Part shown: piece by piece, positions 27,901-34,519 of the stretch
How positions within the stretch are numbered: position 1 is the first letter of the stretch
How the letters are laid out: each line of letters starts with the position of its first letter
DNA from: Siphonodentalium dalli
Taxonomy: Eukaryota; Mollusca; Scaphopoda; Gadilida; Siphonodentaliidae
Direction of reading: 5' to 3'
Length of the DNA: 64,000 nucleotides
NCBI GenBank assembly: GCA_032622095.1
Contig: CP136066.1
Location: 98,415,319-98,479,318, forward strand
Program-made: the position numbers and the translations under genes
Notes under the pieces: model-generated
The model's input: the letters and a program-made list of their open reading frames with translations, nothing else
Told to the model about the DNA's origin: nothing
The model's database searches: none

Positions 27901-30900
27901 CGACCTGTAGCCCGGGCCAAAGGATTTAGTCATGCAAAGAGTAAAATCCAAGATGGCTGCTGGCGGCCATGTTTTTCGGCCGAACGACACCAAAATTACT
28001 CGTTCCCATCTACATGTCATTATTAACATCAATGACAAATTTCATGATGATCAGGCGAACAATACGATCTGTAGCCCGCGCCAATGGATTGAATCTTGAA
28101 ATCCAAGATGGCTGCCAGCGGCCATGTTTTTTGGCCGAATGACCCCAAAATGACTCGTTCCCATCTACATGTCAATGTCAACATTCATGACAAATTTCAT
28201 AAAGATCAAACCAAAGGTACGACCTGTAGCCCGGGCCAAAGGATTTATCATGCAAAGAGTAAAATCCAAGATGGCTGCTGGCGGCCATGTTTTTCGGCCG
28301 AACGACACCAAAATTACTCGTTCCCATCTACATGTCATTATTAACATCAATGACAAATTTCATGATGATCAGGCGAACAATACGATCTGTAGCCCGCGCC
28401 AATGGATTGAATCTTGAAATCCAAGATGGCTGCCAGCGGCCATGTTTTTTGGCCGAATGACCCCAAAATGACTCGTTCCCATCTACATGTCAATGTCAAC
28501 ATTCATGACAAATTTCATAAAGATCAGACCAAAGGTACGACCTGTAGCCCGGGCCAAAGGATTTAGTCATGCAAAGAGTAAAATCCAAGATGGCTGCTGG
28601 CGGCCATGTTTTTCGGCCGAATGACCCCAAAATCACTCGTTCCCATCTACATGTCATTGTTAATATCCATGACAAATTTCATGATGTTCCGATCGAAGCT
28701 ACGACCTGTAGCCCGCGCCAAAGGATTTAGTCATGCAAAGAGTAAAATCCAAGATGGCTGCTGGCGGCCATGTTTATTGGCTGAACAACCCCAAAATCAC
28801 TCGTTCCCATCTACATGTCAATATTAACATCCATGACAAATTTCATGATGATCAGACGAACAGTACGACATGTAGCCCGCGCCAATGGATTGAAATCTAA
28901 GATGGCCGCCAGCGGCCATGTTTTTTGACCGAATGACCCCACAATGATTCATTCCCATCTACATGTCAATGTCAACATTCATGACAAATTTCATAAAGAT
29001 TAGACCAAAGGTACAATCTGTAGCCCGCGCCAAAGGATTTAGTCATGCATAGAGTAAAATCCAAGATGGCTGCTGGCGGCCATGTTTTTTGGCCGAACAC
29101 CTCCAAAATGACTTGTTCCCATCTACATGACAGTGTTAACATCCATGACAAATTTCATAAACTTCCGACCAAAACAACGACCTGTAGCCCGCGCCAAAGG
29201 ATTTAGTCATGCAAAGAGTAAAATCCAAGATGGCTGCTGGCAGCCATGTTTTTTGGCCGAACGACCCCAAAATCACTCGTTCCCATCTACATGTCATTAT
29301 TAACATCAATGACAAATTTCATGATGATCAGATGAACAGTACGACCTGTAGGCCGCGCCAATGGGTTGAATTTTAAAATCTAAGATGGCCGCCAGCGGCC
29401 ATGTTTTTTGACCGAATGACCCCACAATGATTCATTCCCATCTACATGTCAATGTCAACATTCATGACAAATTTCATAAAGATTAGACCAAAGGTACAAT
29501 ATGTAGCCCGCGCCAAAGGATTTAGTCATGCATAGAGTAAAATCCAAGATGGCTGCTGGCGGCCATGTTTTTTGGCCGAACACCTCCAAAATCACTCGTT
29601 CTCATCTACATGACAGTGTTAACATCCATGACAAATTTCATAAACTTCCGACCAAAACAACGACCTGTAGCCCGCGCCAAAGGATTTAGTCATGCAAAGA
29701 GTAAAATCCAAGATGGCTGCTGGCAGCCATGTTTTTTGGCCGAACGACCCCAAAATCACTCGTTCCCATCTACATGTCATTATTAACATCAATGACAAAT
29801 TTCATGATGATCAGATGAACAGTACGACCTGTAGGCCGCGCCAATGGGTTGAATTTAAAAATCTAAGATGGCCGCCAGCGGCCATGTTTTTTGACCGAAT
29901 GACCCCACAATGATTCATTCCCATCTACATGTCAATGTCAACATTCATGACAAATTTCATAAAGATTAGACCAAAGGTACAATATGTAGCCCGCGCCAAA
30001 GGATTTAGTCATGCATAGAGTAAAATCCAAGATGGCTGCTGGCGGCCATGTTTTTTGGCCGAACACCTCCAAAATCACTTGTTCCCATCTACATGACAGT
30101 GTTAACATCCATGACAAATTTCATAAACTTCCGACCAAAACAACGACCTGTAGCCCGCGCCAAAGGATTTAGTCATGCAAAGAGTAAAATCCAAGATGGC
30201 TGCTGGCAGCCATGTTTTTTGGCCGAACGACCCCAAAATCACTCGTTCCCATCTACATGTCATTATTAACATCAATGACAAATTTCATGATGATCAGATG
30301 AACAGTACGACCTGTAGGCCGCGCCAATGGATTGAATCTTGAAATCCAAGATGGCTGCCAGCGGCCATGTTTTTTGGCCGAATGACCCCAAAATGACTCG
30401 TTCCCATCTACATGTCAATGTCAACATTCATGACAAATTTCATGAAGATCAGACCAAAGGTACAACCTGTAGCCCGCGCCAAAGGAAATTGTTGACGGAC
30501 ACACGCACACACGCACACACGGACACACGGACGACGAACGCCAAACCATGGCAATAGCTCAAACTTACAAAAGTAAGTTGAGCTAATAATGATATACAAG
30601 TTACAACGGTCATTGTATAACAAGAATAGTATAGGTGTACCCAAAGGTATTATTGTTGCGCAAAGTGACATTTGACTGCCGGCTTGTCATTTGTTTACAT
30701 TCCGTATGCTATACGCACGCTAAATCGATGTTTGTGACTATTGTTGAATAAGTTTGAACAAATATTTTATTAAATTTACGTCTTTAAGTACGTCAAAGAC
30801 TAATATTTATCTGGGACTAGCTACGCGTAGTTACGTCACACGTCATCACAGGCCTTACAGAAACCGTTGTTAGTTTGACGTAACATTTATTGATTTAAGT

Positions 30901-31733
30901 ATGTTTTATGGAGTTCTTGTATCAAGTGATAAATATAATCTACAACTCGTCCCCAGTTTATATCGATATTTACAAAACTCGTCCAATAAATTAGGTCGAG
31001 ACCTCGGCGAAGGCTCGTTCAGACCTAAGTTACTGGACTCGTTTTGTAAATTTCGCTATAAACTGGGGACTCGTTGTAGATACTCCATATATTTTATATC
31101 TAAATTTAGTACAAAATAAAAACTATATCTTCAATTAACCTCACATGATCAGTGTATTGCTTTGTTTAATATATAAGTGCGAGATCTAATATCAAAGCAT
31201 ATACACGGTTGAAATTATCAACCGATGCTGTCTATGTATATGTTGATCAAATTTGTGTCATATGCAAATTTGGACCCCCCTCTCAAAATGGGGTGAATAT
31301 TTAGATTGGCCTGGGCCACACCATACAACGCCTATTTGAACCCTTCTGGGCGGCGCCCATTTTGGACCAGGGTAGGAGTGTGGAAAGAGTACCATGGGGC
31401 CACCATACAACACCCTTGTTTGACCTAAATATAAAAAAAAACATTCGAATAAGGAATTGAAGTCACATTCGTATATATTATGAGCCTAAATTTAACAAAA
31501 CATGTTATAACACCGATACAGGGCTGTACGAATAGTCTGGACATACCTTCTCCAAGAGATCTGACAGTCATCTTAAATGACCTTGCCCTTTCTGACAACG
31601 GTATTCTGTGATACTGCACCAAGCTGGTCGACAGTGGTACATCACAGGCCGCCGCAACAATATCTTCTCCGCCATTATTCAGCTGTATGTTCTCCGAGAA
31701 CGTGAAATACACGTGGTGACCTTCCGAAGACAT
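762..31733 (-). CDS. Four-SPRY plus TIR-domain protein (gene model, 16 coding exons)
   Basis: Assembled by hand from minus-strand exons with AG acceptors and GT donors. Coding exons: 31547-31733, 23776-23922, 21258-21460, 20458-20590, 19857-20030, 18237-18440, 15365-15616, 14540-14695, 10901-11106, 9959-10094, 8886-9044, 7081-7278, 5832-5999, 3453-3546, 1826-1986 and 819-997, then on to a stop at 762-764. Every junction keeps phase, and the sixteen exons total 2757 nt (919 codons). Domain order: SPRY1 about residues 1-175, SPRY2 180-360, SPRY3 365-550, SPRY4 555-735, acidic linker 735-775, TIR-like 775-915. SPRY marks include GDRLGCGLVF, VVVYFTKNG, VYLTKNGE and INFFKNG. There is no signal peptide or membrane segment, so it is probably cytosolic. 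The SPRY pairs resemble SPRYD3. SPRY folds bind protein ligands and TIR domains oligomerise or cleave NAD, so a sensor-effector role is inferred. The exon chain is firm; the TIR call is good but distant; the function is unproven. Confidence 0.8.
1433..1698. mobile_element. TTAA/GGTACTC MITE, degraded copy A
   Basis: A short relative of the elements at 6201, 8071, 39676 and 62026. It shares the inner blocks ATCGATTCTGAT, GTTGTTGGAATCTGATGAT and a terminal ATCGGATTGTGTCCTTTTAA. The left terminus is decayed (AAAGATACAATAATC). It lies in intron 15. Confidence 0.6.
1826..1986 (-). CDS. SPRY-TIR gene exon 15 (TIR-like domain, core)
   Basis: Phase 2 to 1, 161 nt, acceptor CTTTCAG and donor AGTG|GTAAGT. 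It encodes SIENIICSSNAVIMMLSDSN followed by Y, S-E-S and FKECRIAF. This is the TIR pattern I..I..S...I.MLS..Y..S..C..E...A. The Glu in FKECRIAF sits where NAD-cleaving TIR domains such as SARM1 keep their catalytic glutamate. Confidence 0.72.
2064..2547. mobile_element. Double-hairpin element (second family)
   Basis: Outer inverted repeats (CACTAGGCCAAGCCTGA at left; TCAGACTTGCACTAGG at right) enclose two hairpins, 2100-2188 and 2405-2501, both beginning GCAGAATGAGGTCCCC and ending with its complement. The layout is the same as the MITE at 1-449 but the sequence is unrelated. It lies in intron 14. Confidence 0.65.
3453..3546 (-). CDS. SPRY-TIR gene exon 14 (TIR-like domain, first part)
   Basis: Phase 1 to 2, 94 nt, acceptor ATATTACAG and donor GATGG|GTATGT. 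It encodes KQRLYVCHMLIDTDPVENLI, fitting the first beta strand and helix A of a TIR domain (V/I-C-H/Y ... D ... V..L). It is short, so the call rests on the neighbouring exons and the phase fit. Confidence 0.65.
4205..4515. mobile_element. PIF/Harbinger-like MITE with TTA duplication
   Basis: Inverted termini AGCCGCTTTCACACATGTCC and its complement are flanked by TTA at 4202-4204 and 4516-4518. The inner part repeats a GATGCGTTT/AAACGCATC block many times, so most of the 311-bp element can fold on itself. A 3-bp TTA duplication is typical of PIF/Harbinger elements. No coding capacity. Confidence 0.7.
4918..5190. repeat. 50-bp tandem repeat, five units with 11-12-bp spacers
   Basis: Identical 50-bp units start at 4918, 4968, 5029, 5079 and 5129. 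A GTAAACGAGGG(G) spacer follows unit 2 and unit 5, giving a 2+3 higher-order pattern. The near-perfect identity means recent expansion. It lies in intron 13 and has no coding potential. Confidence 0.9.
5364..5520. mobile_element. Short inverted-repeat MITE
   Basis: The arms are ACACAACGCGCATC...CTTTTATCGAATGAGTTGCG and its imperfect complement, around a GAGCGTAGCTCG centre. It folds into one long hairpin and lies in intron 13. Confidence 0.6.
5832..5999 (-). CDS. SPRY-TIR gene exon 13 (end of SPRY4 and linker)
   Basis: Phase 1 to 1, 168 nt. It begins GDSVEVTTNSTPPD, the last SPRY4 strand, and continues into an acidic, Met/Gln-rich linker (QSWWAENETFKAEQ, MADVMQYMPN) predicted to be partly helical. 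The linker has no recognised fold and separates the SPRY array from the TIR-like domain. Confidence 0.8.
6201..6661. mobile_element. TTAA/GGTACTC MITE, copy B
   Basis: Terminal inverted repeat TAAAGGTACTCAATCCGATC with a matching GGATTGAGTACCTTTA end. The inner blocks (ATTCGAGTCGAGGAACCCAC, GATATCGATTT) are shared with copies C, D and E. It lies in intron 12. Confidence 0.8.
7081..7278 (-). CDS. SPRY-TIR gene exon 12 (SPRY4 C-terminal part)
   Basis: Phase 1 to 1, 198 nt. It has VFGLCVIRRD, IIVYLTKNGEVF and GGVYLAAYL, parallel to exon 6 (LGCGLVF, VVVYFTKNG, GGFYPKV). The donor GAAG|GTGACG is weak but falls exactly where exon 6 is spliced. Joining to exon 13 restores GDSVEVT, equivalent to GDVVKVT after exon 6. 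Confidence 0.85.
8071..8489. mobile_element. TTAA/GGTACTC MITE, copy C
   Basis: TTAAAGGTACTCAATCAGAT at the left, ATCGGATTATGCATCTTTAA-like at the right. It is inverted in inner order relative to copy B (the GTGGGTTCCTCGACTCG block is on the right). It lies in intron 11. Confidence 0.75.
8886..9044 (-). CDS. SPRY-TIR gene exon 11 (SPRY4 middle)
   Basis: Phase 1 to 1, 159 nt, acceptor CTTGCAG and donor AACA|GTGAGT. It encodes DFVEFHVDRVSG, MAFGLAS and GVEAGTIAYFPY, corresponding to FEIEV...GLG...GTIGYH in exon 5. The frame stays open after the donor, but GTGAGT and the phase match with exon 12 fix the border. Confidence 0.82.
9130..9450. repeat. AT-rich degenerate repeat (TTCTTA/TAAGAA)
   Basis: Repeated TTTTCTTA, CTAGAAA and TAAGAAATA words after ACACTGCCAAAAAGG suggest a small decayed, self-similar DNA element. 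No coding signal. It lies in intron 10. Confidence 0.4.
9959..10094 (-). CDS. SPRY-TIR gene exon 10 (SPRY4 N-terminal part)
   Basis: Phase 0 to 1, 136 nt, acceptor TTTTCCAG and donor GTACGT. It encodes ADIRTWIYNQ, RFTVTQRDLEHG and MAPVPLIKPG, equivalent to exon 4. The same frame stays open past the acceptor to about 10385, but that part shows no SPRY similarity and includes a poly-C-derived tract, so it is excluded. Confidence 0.8.
10901..11106 (-). CDS. SPRY-TIR gene exon 9 (SPRY3 C-terminal part)
   Basis: Phase 1 to 0, 206 nt, donor ACA|GTAAGT. It encodes DDLIGCFVEYDTPSSVI, then FTLDGVLVG and AEVDWPGRV. It is a clear paralogue of exon 3 with the same phases and nearly the same length (206 against 203 nt). 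Confidence 0.86.
11590..14300 (+). mobile_element. Decayed Ty3/gypsy retroelement (intron 8)
   Basis: Plus-strand fragments appear in the expected gag-pol order. They are a gag-like helix-rich part (about 11640-11950), a knuckle-like CDGSHNSNICIHKSH (about 12000), a protease region with LDMAASCSI and LLGRDWL (12190-12480), RT with CSMLDNYPIPK and VVFLDDIF (12800-13110), RNase H with HGLGSVLSYRDSDG and NADVLSRLPL (13430-13560), and integrase with RVHIDF-like and HICQVK words (13930-14150). Many stops and frameshifts, a missing stretch between RNase H and integrase, and a DMAA in place of the protease DTGA show it is dead. I saw no LTRs. It lies opposite in strand to the host gene. Confidence 0.72.
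14540..14695 (-). CDS. SPRY-TIR gene exon 8 (SPRY3 middle)
   Basis: Phase 1 to 1, 156 nt, acceptor CTTATAG and donor GTAAGT. It encodes PSFEIQIGAA, then a Ser/Asn-rich stretch and GMIAFNSEGN. It is diverged from the SPRY consensus. Its place in the chain, its phase and its equivalence to exon 2 support it. Confidence 0.75.
15365..15616 (-). CDS. SPRY-TIR gene exon 7 (end of SPRY2, start of SPRY3)
   Basis: Phase 1 to 1, 252 nt, the longest coding exon. It opens with GDVVKVTFP, completing the last strand of SPRY2 after exon 6's VGFTTK, then gives a linker (VSFQSSTVDLYQDF) and the first strands of SPRY3 (GYFQIRVLEAG). The 5' part has its counterpart at the start of exon 13. Confidence 0.85.
16708..17477 (-). 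pseudogene. Broken Lys/Ser/Pro-rich ORF (transposon ORF1-like?)
   Basis: A minus-strand reading frame of about 255 codons with two lesions: a frameshift near 17335 and one in-frame TAA at 16999-17001. The frame reopens right after the stop with DEDPSDFVPK. Features: a basic block KNKKKKKTPSRKKRDAERLA in the middle, an acidic Ser/Thr-rich part (PKTPEYTEPE), and a C-terminal SV40-like nuclear signal PPKKKRKEVKKRK. It lies within intron 6 of the SPRY-TIR gene. Composition resembles ORF1/gag-like proteins of invertebrate retroelements or an unrelated nuclear protein; I cannot name the family. Confidence 0.4.
18237..18440 (-). CDS. SPRY-TIR gene exon 6 (SPRY2 C-terminal part)
   Basis: Phase 1 to 1, 204 nt, acceptor GTTTACAG and donor GTAGTA. 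It has GDRLGCGLVFPPD, VVVYFTKNGSVIY and GGFYPKVGF, the second half of a SPRY domain. The GD-x-x-GCG-x-x-FP string closely resembles the second SPRY domain of SPRYD3. A hydrophobic QSLLVVV run replaces the acidic insert found there. Confidence 0.92.
18725..19240 (-). pseudogene. Rhodopsin-type GPCR remnant (TM3-TM7-like)
   Basis: A 171-residue open frame inside intron 5. It reads like the second half of a class A receptor: a DRY-like RDKYHVTYISP, a TM4-like LYALFWCILKSIAVPVIG, a TM5-like LDLIVILHTISSTIQ, a basic loop (SRKQFKCRIREPRK), a TM6-like YFIVFVVGWQP where GWQP stands for CWxP, and a TM7-like VTFLAMGVWLLVYQCN followed by FGNEHF at the NPxxY-FR position. TM1-TM2 are not seen upstream, where a hairpin MITE (19567-19659) intervenes. 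It is probably a truncated processed or duplicated copy. The identification is motif-based only. Confidence 0.45.
19567..19659. repeat. Perfect-type hairpin
   Basis: Arms ACTGGGGTTGCGGTTGACGC and near-complement joined by an ACTTTTTT loop. The stem is about 43 bp with few mismatches. Small fold-back element. Confidence 0.7.
19857..20030 (-). CDS. SPRY-TIR gene exon 5 (SPRY2 middle)
   Basis: Phase 1 to 1, 174 nt. It carries the classic SPRY string YFEIEVLSRE, then GQGLGLS and PGWDSGTIGYHGDDGGIYH. This is the segment most like SPRYD3 (PGW...S..YH.DDG..YH) and the clearest single domain hit in the window. Confidence 0.92.
20458..20590 (-). CDS. SPRY-TIR gene exon 4 (SPRY2 N-terminal part)
   Basis: Phase 0 to 1, 133 nt, acceptor TTTTTACAG and donor GTGAGC. 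It encodes DLMTNWHGFKYIG, then KLTLLGYDEKERL and IQAPRPLDTG, a linker plus the first strands of SPRY2. Its counterpart is exon 10, which also ends with an AP-x-PL-x-x-G motif. Confidence 0.85.
21258..21460 (-). CDS. SPRY-TIR gene exon 3 (SPRY1 C-terminal part)
   Basis: Phase 1 to 0, 203 nt. It contains GDTVMCYVE and VINFFKNGVIVY, the GD-x-V-GC-V and F-F-x-NG signature strands of SPRY domains, then LYASIGV and TVEWPQ. It aligns residue by residue with exon 9 (DDLIGCFVE, GVLVG, YATV, EVDWP), which supports an internal duplication. Confidence 0.88.
21828..21892. repeat. Short hairpin
   Basis: GTGTGAGTGTTTTATTGA pairs with TCAATAAAACACTCAAAC around GGGGTATAATATACACC. Intron 2. Confidence 0.6.
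23539..23650. repeat. Imperfect hairpin MITE
   Basis: The left arm starting GTTGACTATACGCGGGTATA pairs with the right arm ending TATATATAGTCAAC, around a GC-rich CCGCTTCGCGTCG centre. Intron 2. Confidence 0.6.
23776..23922 (-). CDS. SPRY-TIR gene exon 2 (SPRY1 middle)
   Basis: Phase 1 to 1, 147 nt, flanked by CTTCAG and GTTTGT. It encodes AFLMFGVNP then a Gly/Asp-rich stretch ending SDNPYGKG. This matches the SPRY segment that usually reads G.GLG...H.DDG...G. Its counterpart in the second module is exon 8. Confidence 0.83.
23962..24095. repeat. Imperfect hairpin in intron 1
   Basis: TGCCCTAAATAATCGACTCC at the left and AGGAGTCGATTATTTATGGC at the right form inverted ends of a roughly 130-bp element. 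Confidence 0.55.
24213..24679. mobile_element. Inverted-repeat element carrying the 69-bp double hairpin (copy 2)
   Basis: Outer termini TTTAACTCTTTACCCAACA and its complement (ending GGGTTAAA). Inside are two 69-bp hairpins at 24367-24435 and 24580-24648, identical in type to those at 42-110 and 331-399, separated by an AT-rich core. The outer arms differ from copy 1, which implies either nesting or exchange of termini. Confidence 0.75.
24932..30583. mobile_element. TA-flanked element with a satellite core
   Basis: Inverted termini GCTCAACTTA and TAAGTTGAGC, flanked by TA on both sides (24930-24931 and 30584-30585), as in Tc1/mariner-type non-autonomous elements. The 3' end has a CACACACG/CGGACGACGAACG tail before the terminus. 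Nearly the whole element is a tandem satellite (25010-30490). It occupies intron 1 of the SPRY-TIR gene. Confidence 0.65.
25010..30490. repeat. Satellite, about 160-bp units, about 34 copies in two alternating types
   Basis: Each unit holds CCAAGATGGC(T/C)GC, GGCCATGTTTTTTGGCC, CGTTCCCATCTACATG and GACAAATTTCAT blocks. Type A has GGATTTAGTCATGCAAAGAG, type B GGATTGAATCTTGAAATCC. A block from about 25757 to 27435 is repeated almost exactly 1743 bp further on (27500-29178), and a 483-bp three-unit block repeats near 29.2-30.3 kb. Apparent short reading frames inside it are by-products of the repeat. Confidence 0.92.
30937..31083. repeat. Inverted-repeat MITE
   Basis: TCTACAACTCGTCCCCAGTT at the left pairs with AACTGGGGACTCGTTGTAGA at the right. 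A second inner pair (AAAACTCGTCC / GGACTCGTTTT) surrounds a GACCTCGGCGAAGGCTCG centre. Confidence 0.65.
31547..31733 (-). CDS. SPRY-TIR gene exon 1 (start codon, SPRY1 N-terminal part)
   Basis: Starts at ATG (31731-31733), with peptide beginning MSSEGHHVYF. It ends in phase 1 at the donor GAAG|GTATGT. The end of the exon (VQYHRIPLSERARSFKMTV) aligns with the matching part of exon 7 (VQYTKDPLTEKTGYFQIRV), so this is the first strand region of a SPRY domain. The in-frame ATG is supported by its position and by an acceptor 37 bases upstream that ends a 5' untranslated exon. Confidence 0.8.
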
Positions 31734-31770
31734 GGTCTAAACTAGCGAGATTCACGACATTATGCCGTCT
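31734..31770 (-). other. 5' untranslated part of SPRY-TIR exon 1
   Basis: An acceptor (ATTTTTCAG, complement of 31771-31779) lies 37 bases before the ATG. At least one further non-coding upstream exon is implied. Confidence 0.55.
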
Positions 31771-31788
31771 CTGAAAAATAGTGTGCAA

Positions 31789-32010
31789 TTAAAGATGCGG
31801 GCGGCCTTGGTGGTGGGTATAGCTGTTAAAATAGTCACATCCGCTAAAACCGCCATAAACAGAAAGAATATCACATAATAGACAGACATTGTTCTTATAC
31901 CAATCATAAATATCGCGTACAGTGCATGTTATTGTCACGTTTGTACGCTTTGTTTTGTAAACAAACACCAAAAACGTTACAGAGCTTTTGTTCATAGACA
32001 AACACTAGGA
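31789..32010. mobile_element. Half copy of the TTAA element seen at 39344
   Basis: TTAAAGATGCGGGCGGCCTT, CTGTTAAAATAGTCACATCC, ACCAATCATAAATATCGCGT and a downstream TTGTAAACAAACACC match the left half of 39344-39660. The right half is absent. It lies directly upstream of the SPRY-TIR 5' UTR exon. Confidence 0.6.
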
Positions 32011-32687
32011 ACTACGGGATCGTCCAATGAAAATGTTCCGTTGTGCTGCAGTATTTTCTCCTAACCAATATATGGTGATACATACTAAATAAGGAATTTA
32101 CTATGGCTAGTATTGTGAGTTGTAAGTTGTAGACGCACCAAATTAGCGGTTTTACAACAGACGTGTAATGCGCCCGAATCTAAATAATGAAATGACGCAA
32201 TATCCTTACTATGCTTTATAAACAATCCACTGCGCTTTTTGCGAGAAACTAAACAATACTCGACCTATGTTTTCTCGGACACAAATCGTGTTATGTGAAT
32301 ATCGCATTCATATATCATCATTATGCTATACTATTAGTATATTCTTGAGGAAATTAACATAATTTGATAAATGTTATTTCTAATTTACAACCTACAACGA
32401 ATGCCGACCGTCCTTTAAAAGATGGTGCAGCTCTTTCCTGAACTGCCTGTATAAATTCGGTGTGAAATAATAATTTTGAGTGAGAGAGACTGGCCAAGCA
32501 GTAGCAGCTTCTATCACAAGCAAATAATATTTTCTCCGGTTATTTTCTATGAATTGGGATACGAAATGTAACTATACTTTTACATGTTAAAACACGTTGT
32601 TATTAGAAACACTTTTAGTTGAAATATTAGCAACTTTAGATGTTAAATTCTTATATGTGTTTGTTTAGTAGTAACACGAAAACATAC

Positions 32688-32745
32688 CTTCAAAACGAGT
32701 TTCATAGAAATTGTGTTGTTGCTGTTATTGTTGTTGTTGTTGATG
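32688..32745 (-). other. Candidate non-coding first exon of the SPRY-TIR gene
   Basis: A strong donor (TTTTGAAG|GTATGT, GT at 32686-32687) follows an AAC-rich stretch (complement of a GTTGTT run). Its upstream limit is not visible. If joined to 31770 it would carry an upstream ATG opening a short reading frame in a different frame from the SPRY-TIR start. RNA evidence would be decisive. Confidence 0.3.
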
Positions 32746-32749
32746 GAAA

Positions 32750-34480
32750 TGGAACCTGTAGGAATAGATAGCGCATCTTTAAAGTGACAGTCCTGGTTTA
32801 AATTAATTTTGGAAATGGGACAAGCTTAGCATTGTATACATATATTTGAAATCGAAACCATATCGCTAATCCGGGCTGAATGCCATCAACAGTCGATGAC
32901 AAGAATAACTAGATTTCATGTCGACAGAACTGAATTGATAGAACATAATAGAGTTTTCATATCATCGATTCACAGTTCTGATTCGACATCGAATCGAATC
33001 GAATCGGTGGTGATGGTCGATAAATCCCAACAGCCGCATGAATAATCCCTCAGATATAGATAAACTCATTTCATAAAATATTGTATCCCAACATAACTCG
33101 TTGGAGATCTTGAATATCACATGAAAAACAAACTAAGAGCTTTATGCCTTTATAACAAATAAAAATCCTTAAAAGAAGCTACAGAATTCATACATTTACA
33201 GCGTTGGCTGAGGCGCTTCGCACCCGCATACGACAGTATTGCGCGCTCTGGGGCTGGCGGCGGAAAATATAGTCCCCCATTTTTCCTCTTAGTTTGTGTG
33301 TCTATTTTCGTTCCTACAACGACAAGAATTTAACTTTAATGAACAAAGCAATCATTTTGTATTGCCTGGTGTTGGTTTCCCTCGCTTTTCGAAATAGTAT
33401 TAATGCGCCTGAATCAATGTAAAGACGCACGGTACTTTTGTTGGTGCGATGCCAAGTGATATGTAACTAATTTGCACGCGCCGTCCGGGAAGCACGCGGC
33501 TATTCATAACTAGTGAGAGATAAGAAAATATGTAATGGCTTTTTAAATGATATAATAGGGGTTTCATGTTATATTTTCATATACTACATATTATAGCAAT
33601 ATAACTCTTATATCATGCATATACATGCCATGAATCTAAACTCTGCATGGCTACCGTCGTATTCCAATAGTTCAAACCCTGGGAACTTTTTTATGCTTGA
33701 CGGGGAACTTTATAATATTGAAAAAAACAACGTATGTCTCATATTTCTTAGTTAATGCACATTCCTGATTAATTATTTCACAGTAGGTGATGGTCTTTAC
33801 TTTAAACATATTTTATTCGTATATAAATATACAAAAGGTATCGGGGCACAAGTTATTTCAACTTAAGTAGCCCCTCTCCAGTACAAAATTGACAATACAT
33901 TGTTATGACAAGAAGGCGATAACAGAAACGTTTGTAACGATATGCTTTATTCTCTCATCCAAATAAACACATGGAAATTACATGTAACGGATATTGAGAA
34001 ACAGAGTTATATACAATAGTCATATAGTATGATTATAATACAAAAGATAATATATACATGTAACCCCGGATCTATAGCAGGTTGGGTTTAATAACCCTCA
34101 TTAGTTGTCAGAAACCGCTACCAGCGTATCAGCTGAGACGAGTAAGACTGCACCGCGCATTTTCCGAATCTGCAAGACTACTCGGGCCTGTTTGTGTTCG
34201 TAAATAGTGAGAAAACAATTTGAGTTTGCATTATGTCGAATAACATCTTTCAGCGTATATGTCTATGGATTACCAATTAGGACGAGCATACAACTATGCA
34301 TATCTATATCTATTGAGATATTTAAGAAAGATGTGAAATATAGATTTCAAGGCTATATATATATAAAACATTTGACTGTAATGTTAATCTGAATTGGTAT
34401 ATATAGTAGATAATTTGGCGATTGGCCCAATGACTCCCTTGACAGATACGCTGGAAGAAATTATCGATGTGTATACAAAT
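32750..34480. other. Upstream intergenic stretch
   Basis: AT-rich, with no reading frame, repeat family or RNA gene that I can recognise. It may contain the SPRY-TIR promoter, but no motif stands out enough to call. Confidence 0.4.
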
Positions 34481-34519
34481 GGTGGATGTGGCGATCCGAA
34501 TTATGGGGGGGGGGGGGGG

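Noticed and set aside
25028-30557. Many 60-90-codon ORFs with similar peptides (SKMAAGGHVFWPND-like)
   Set aside because: They recur in each satellite unit in several frames, with no start context or conservation beyond the DNA repeat.
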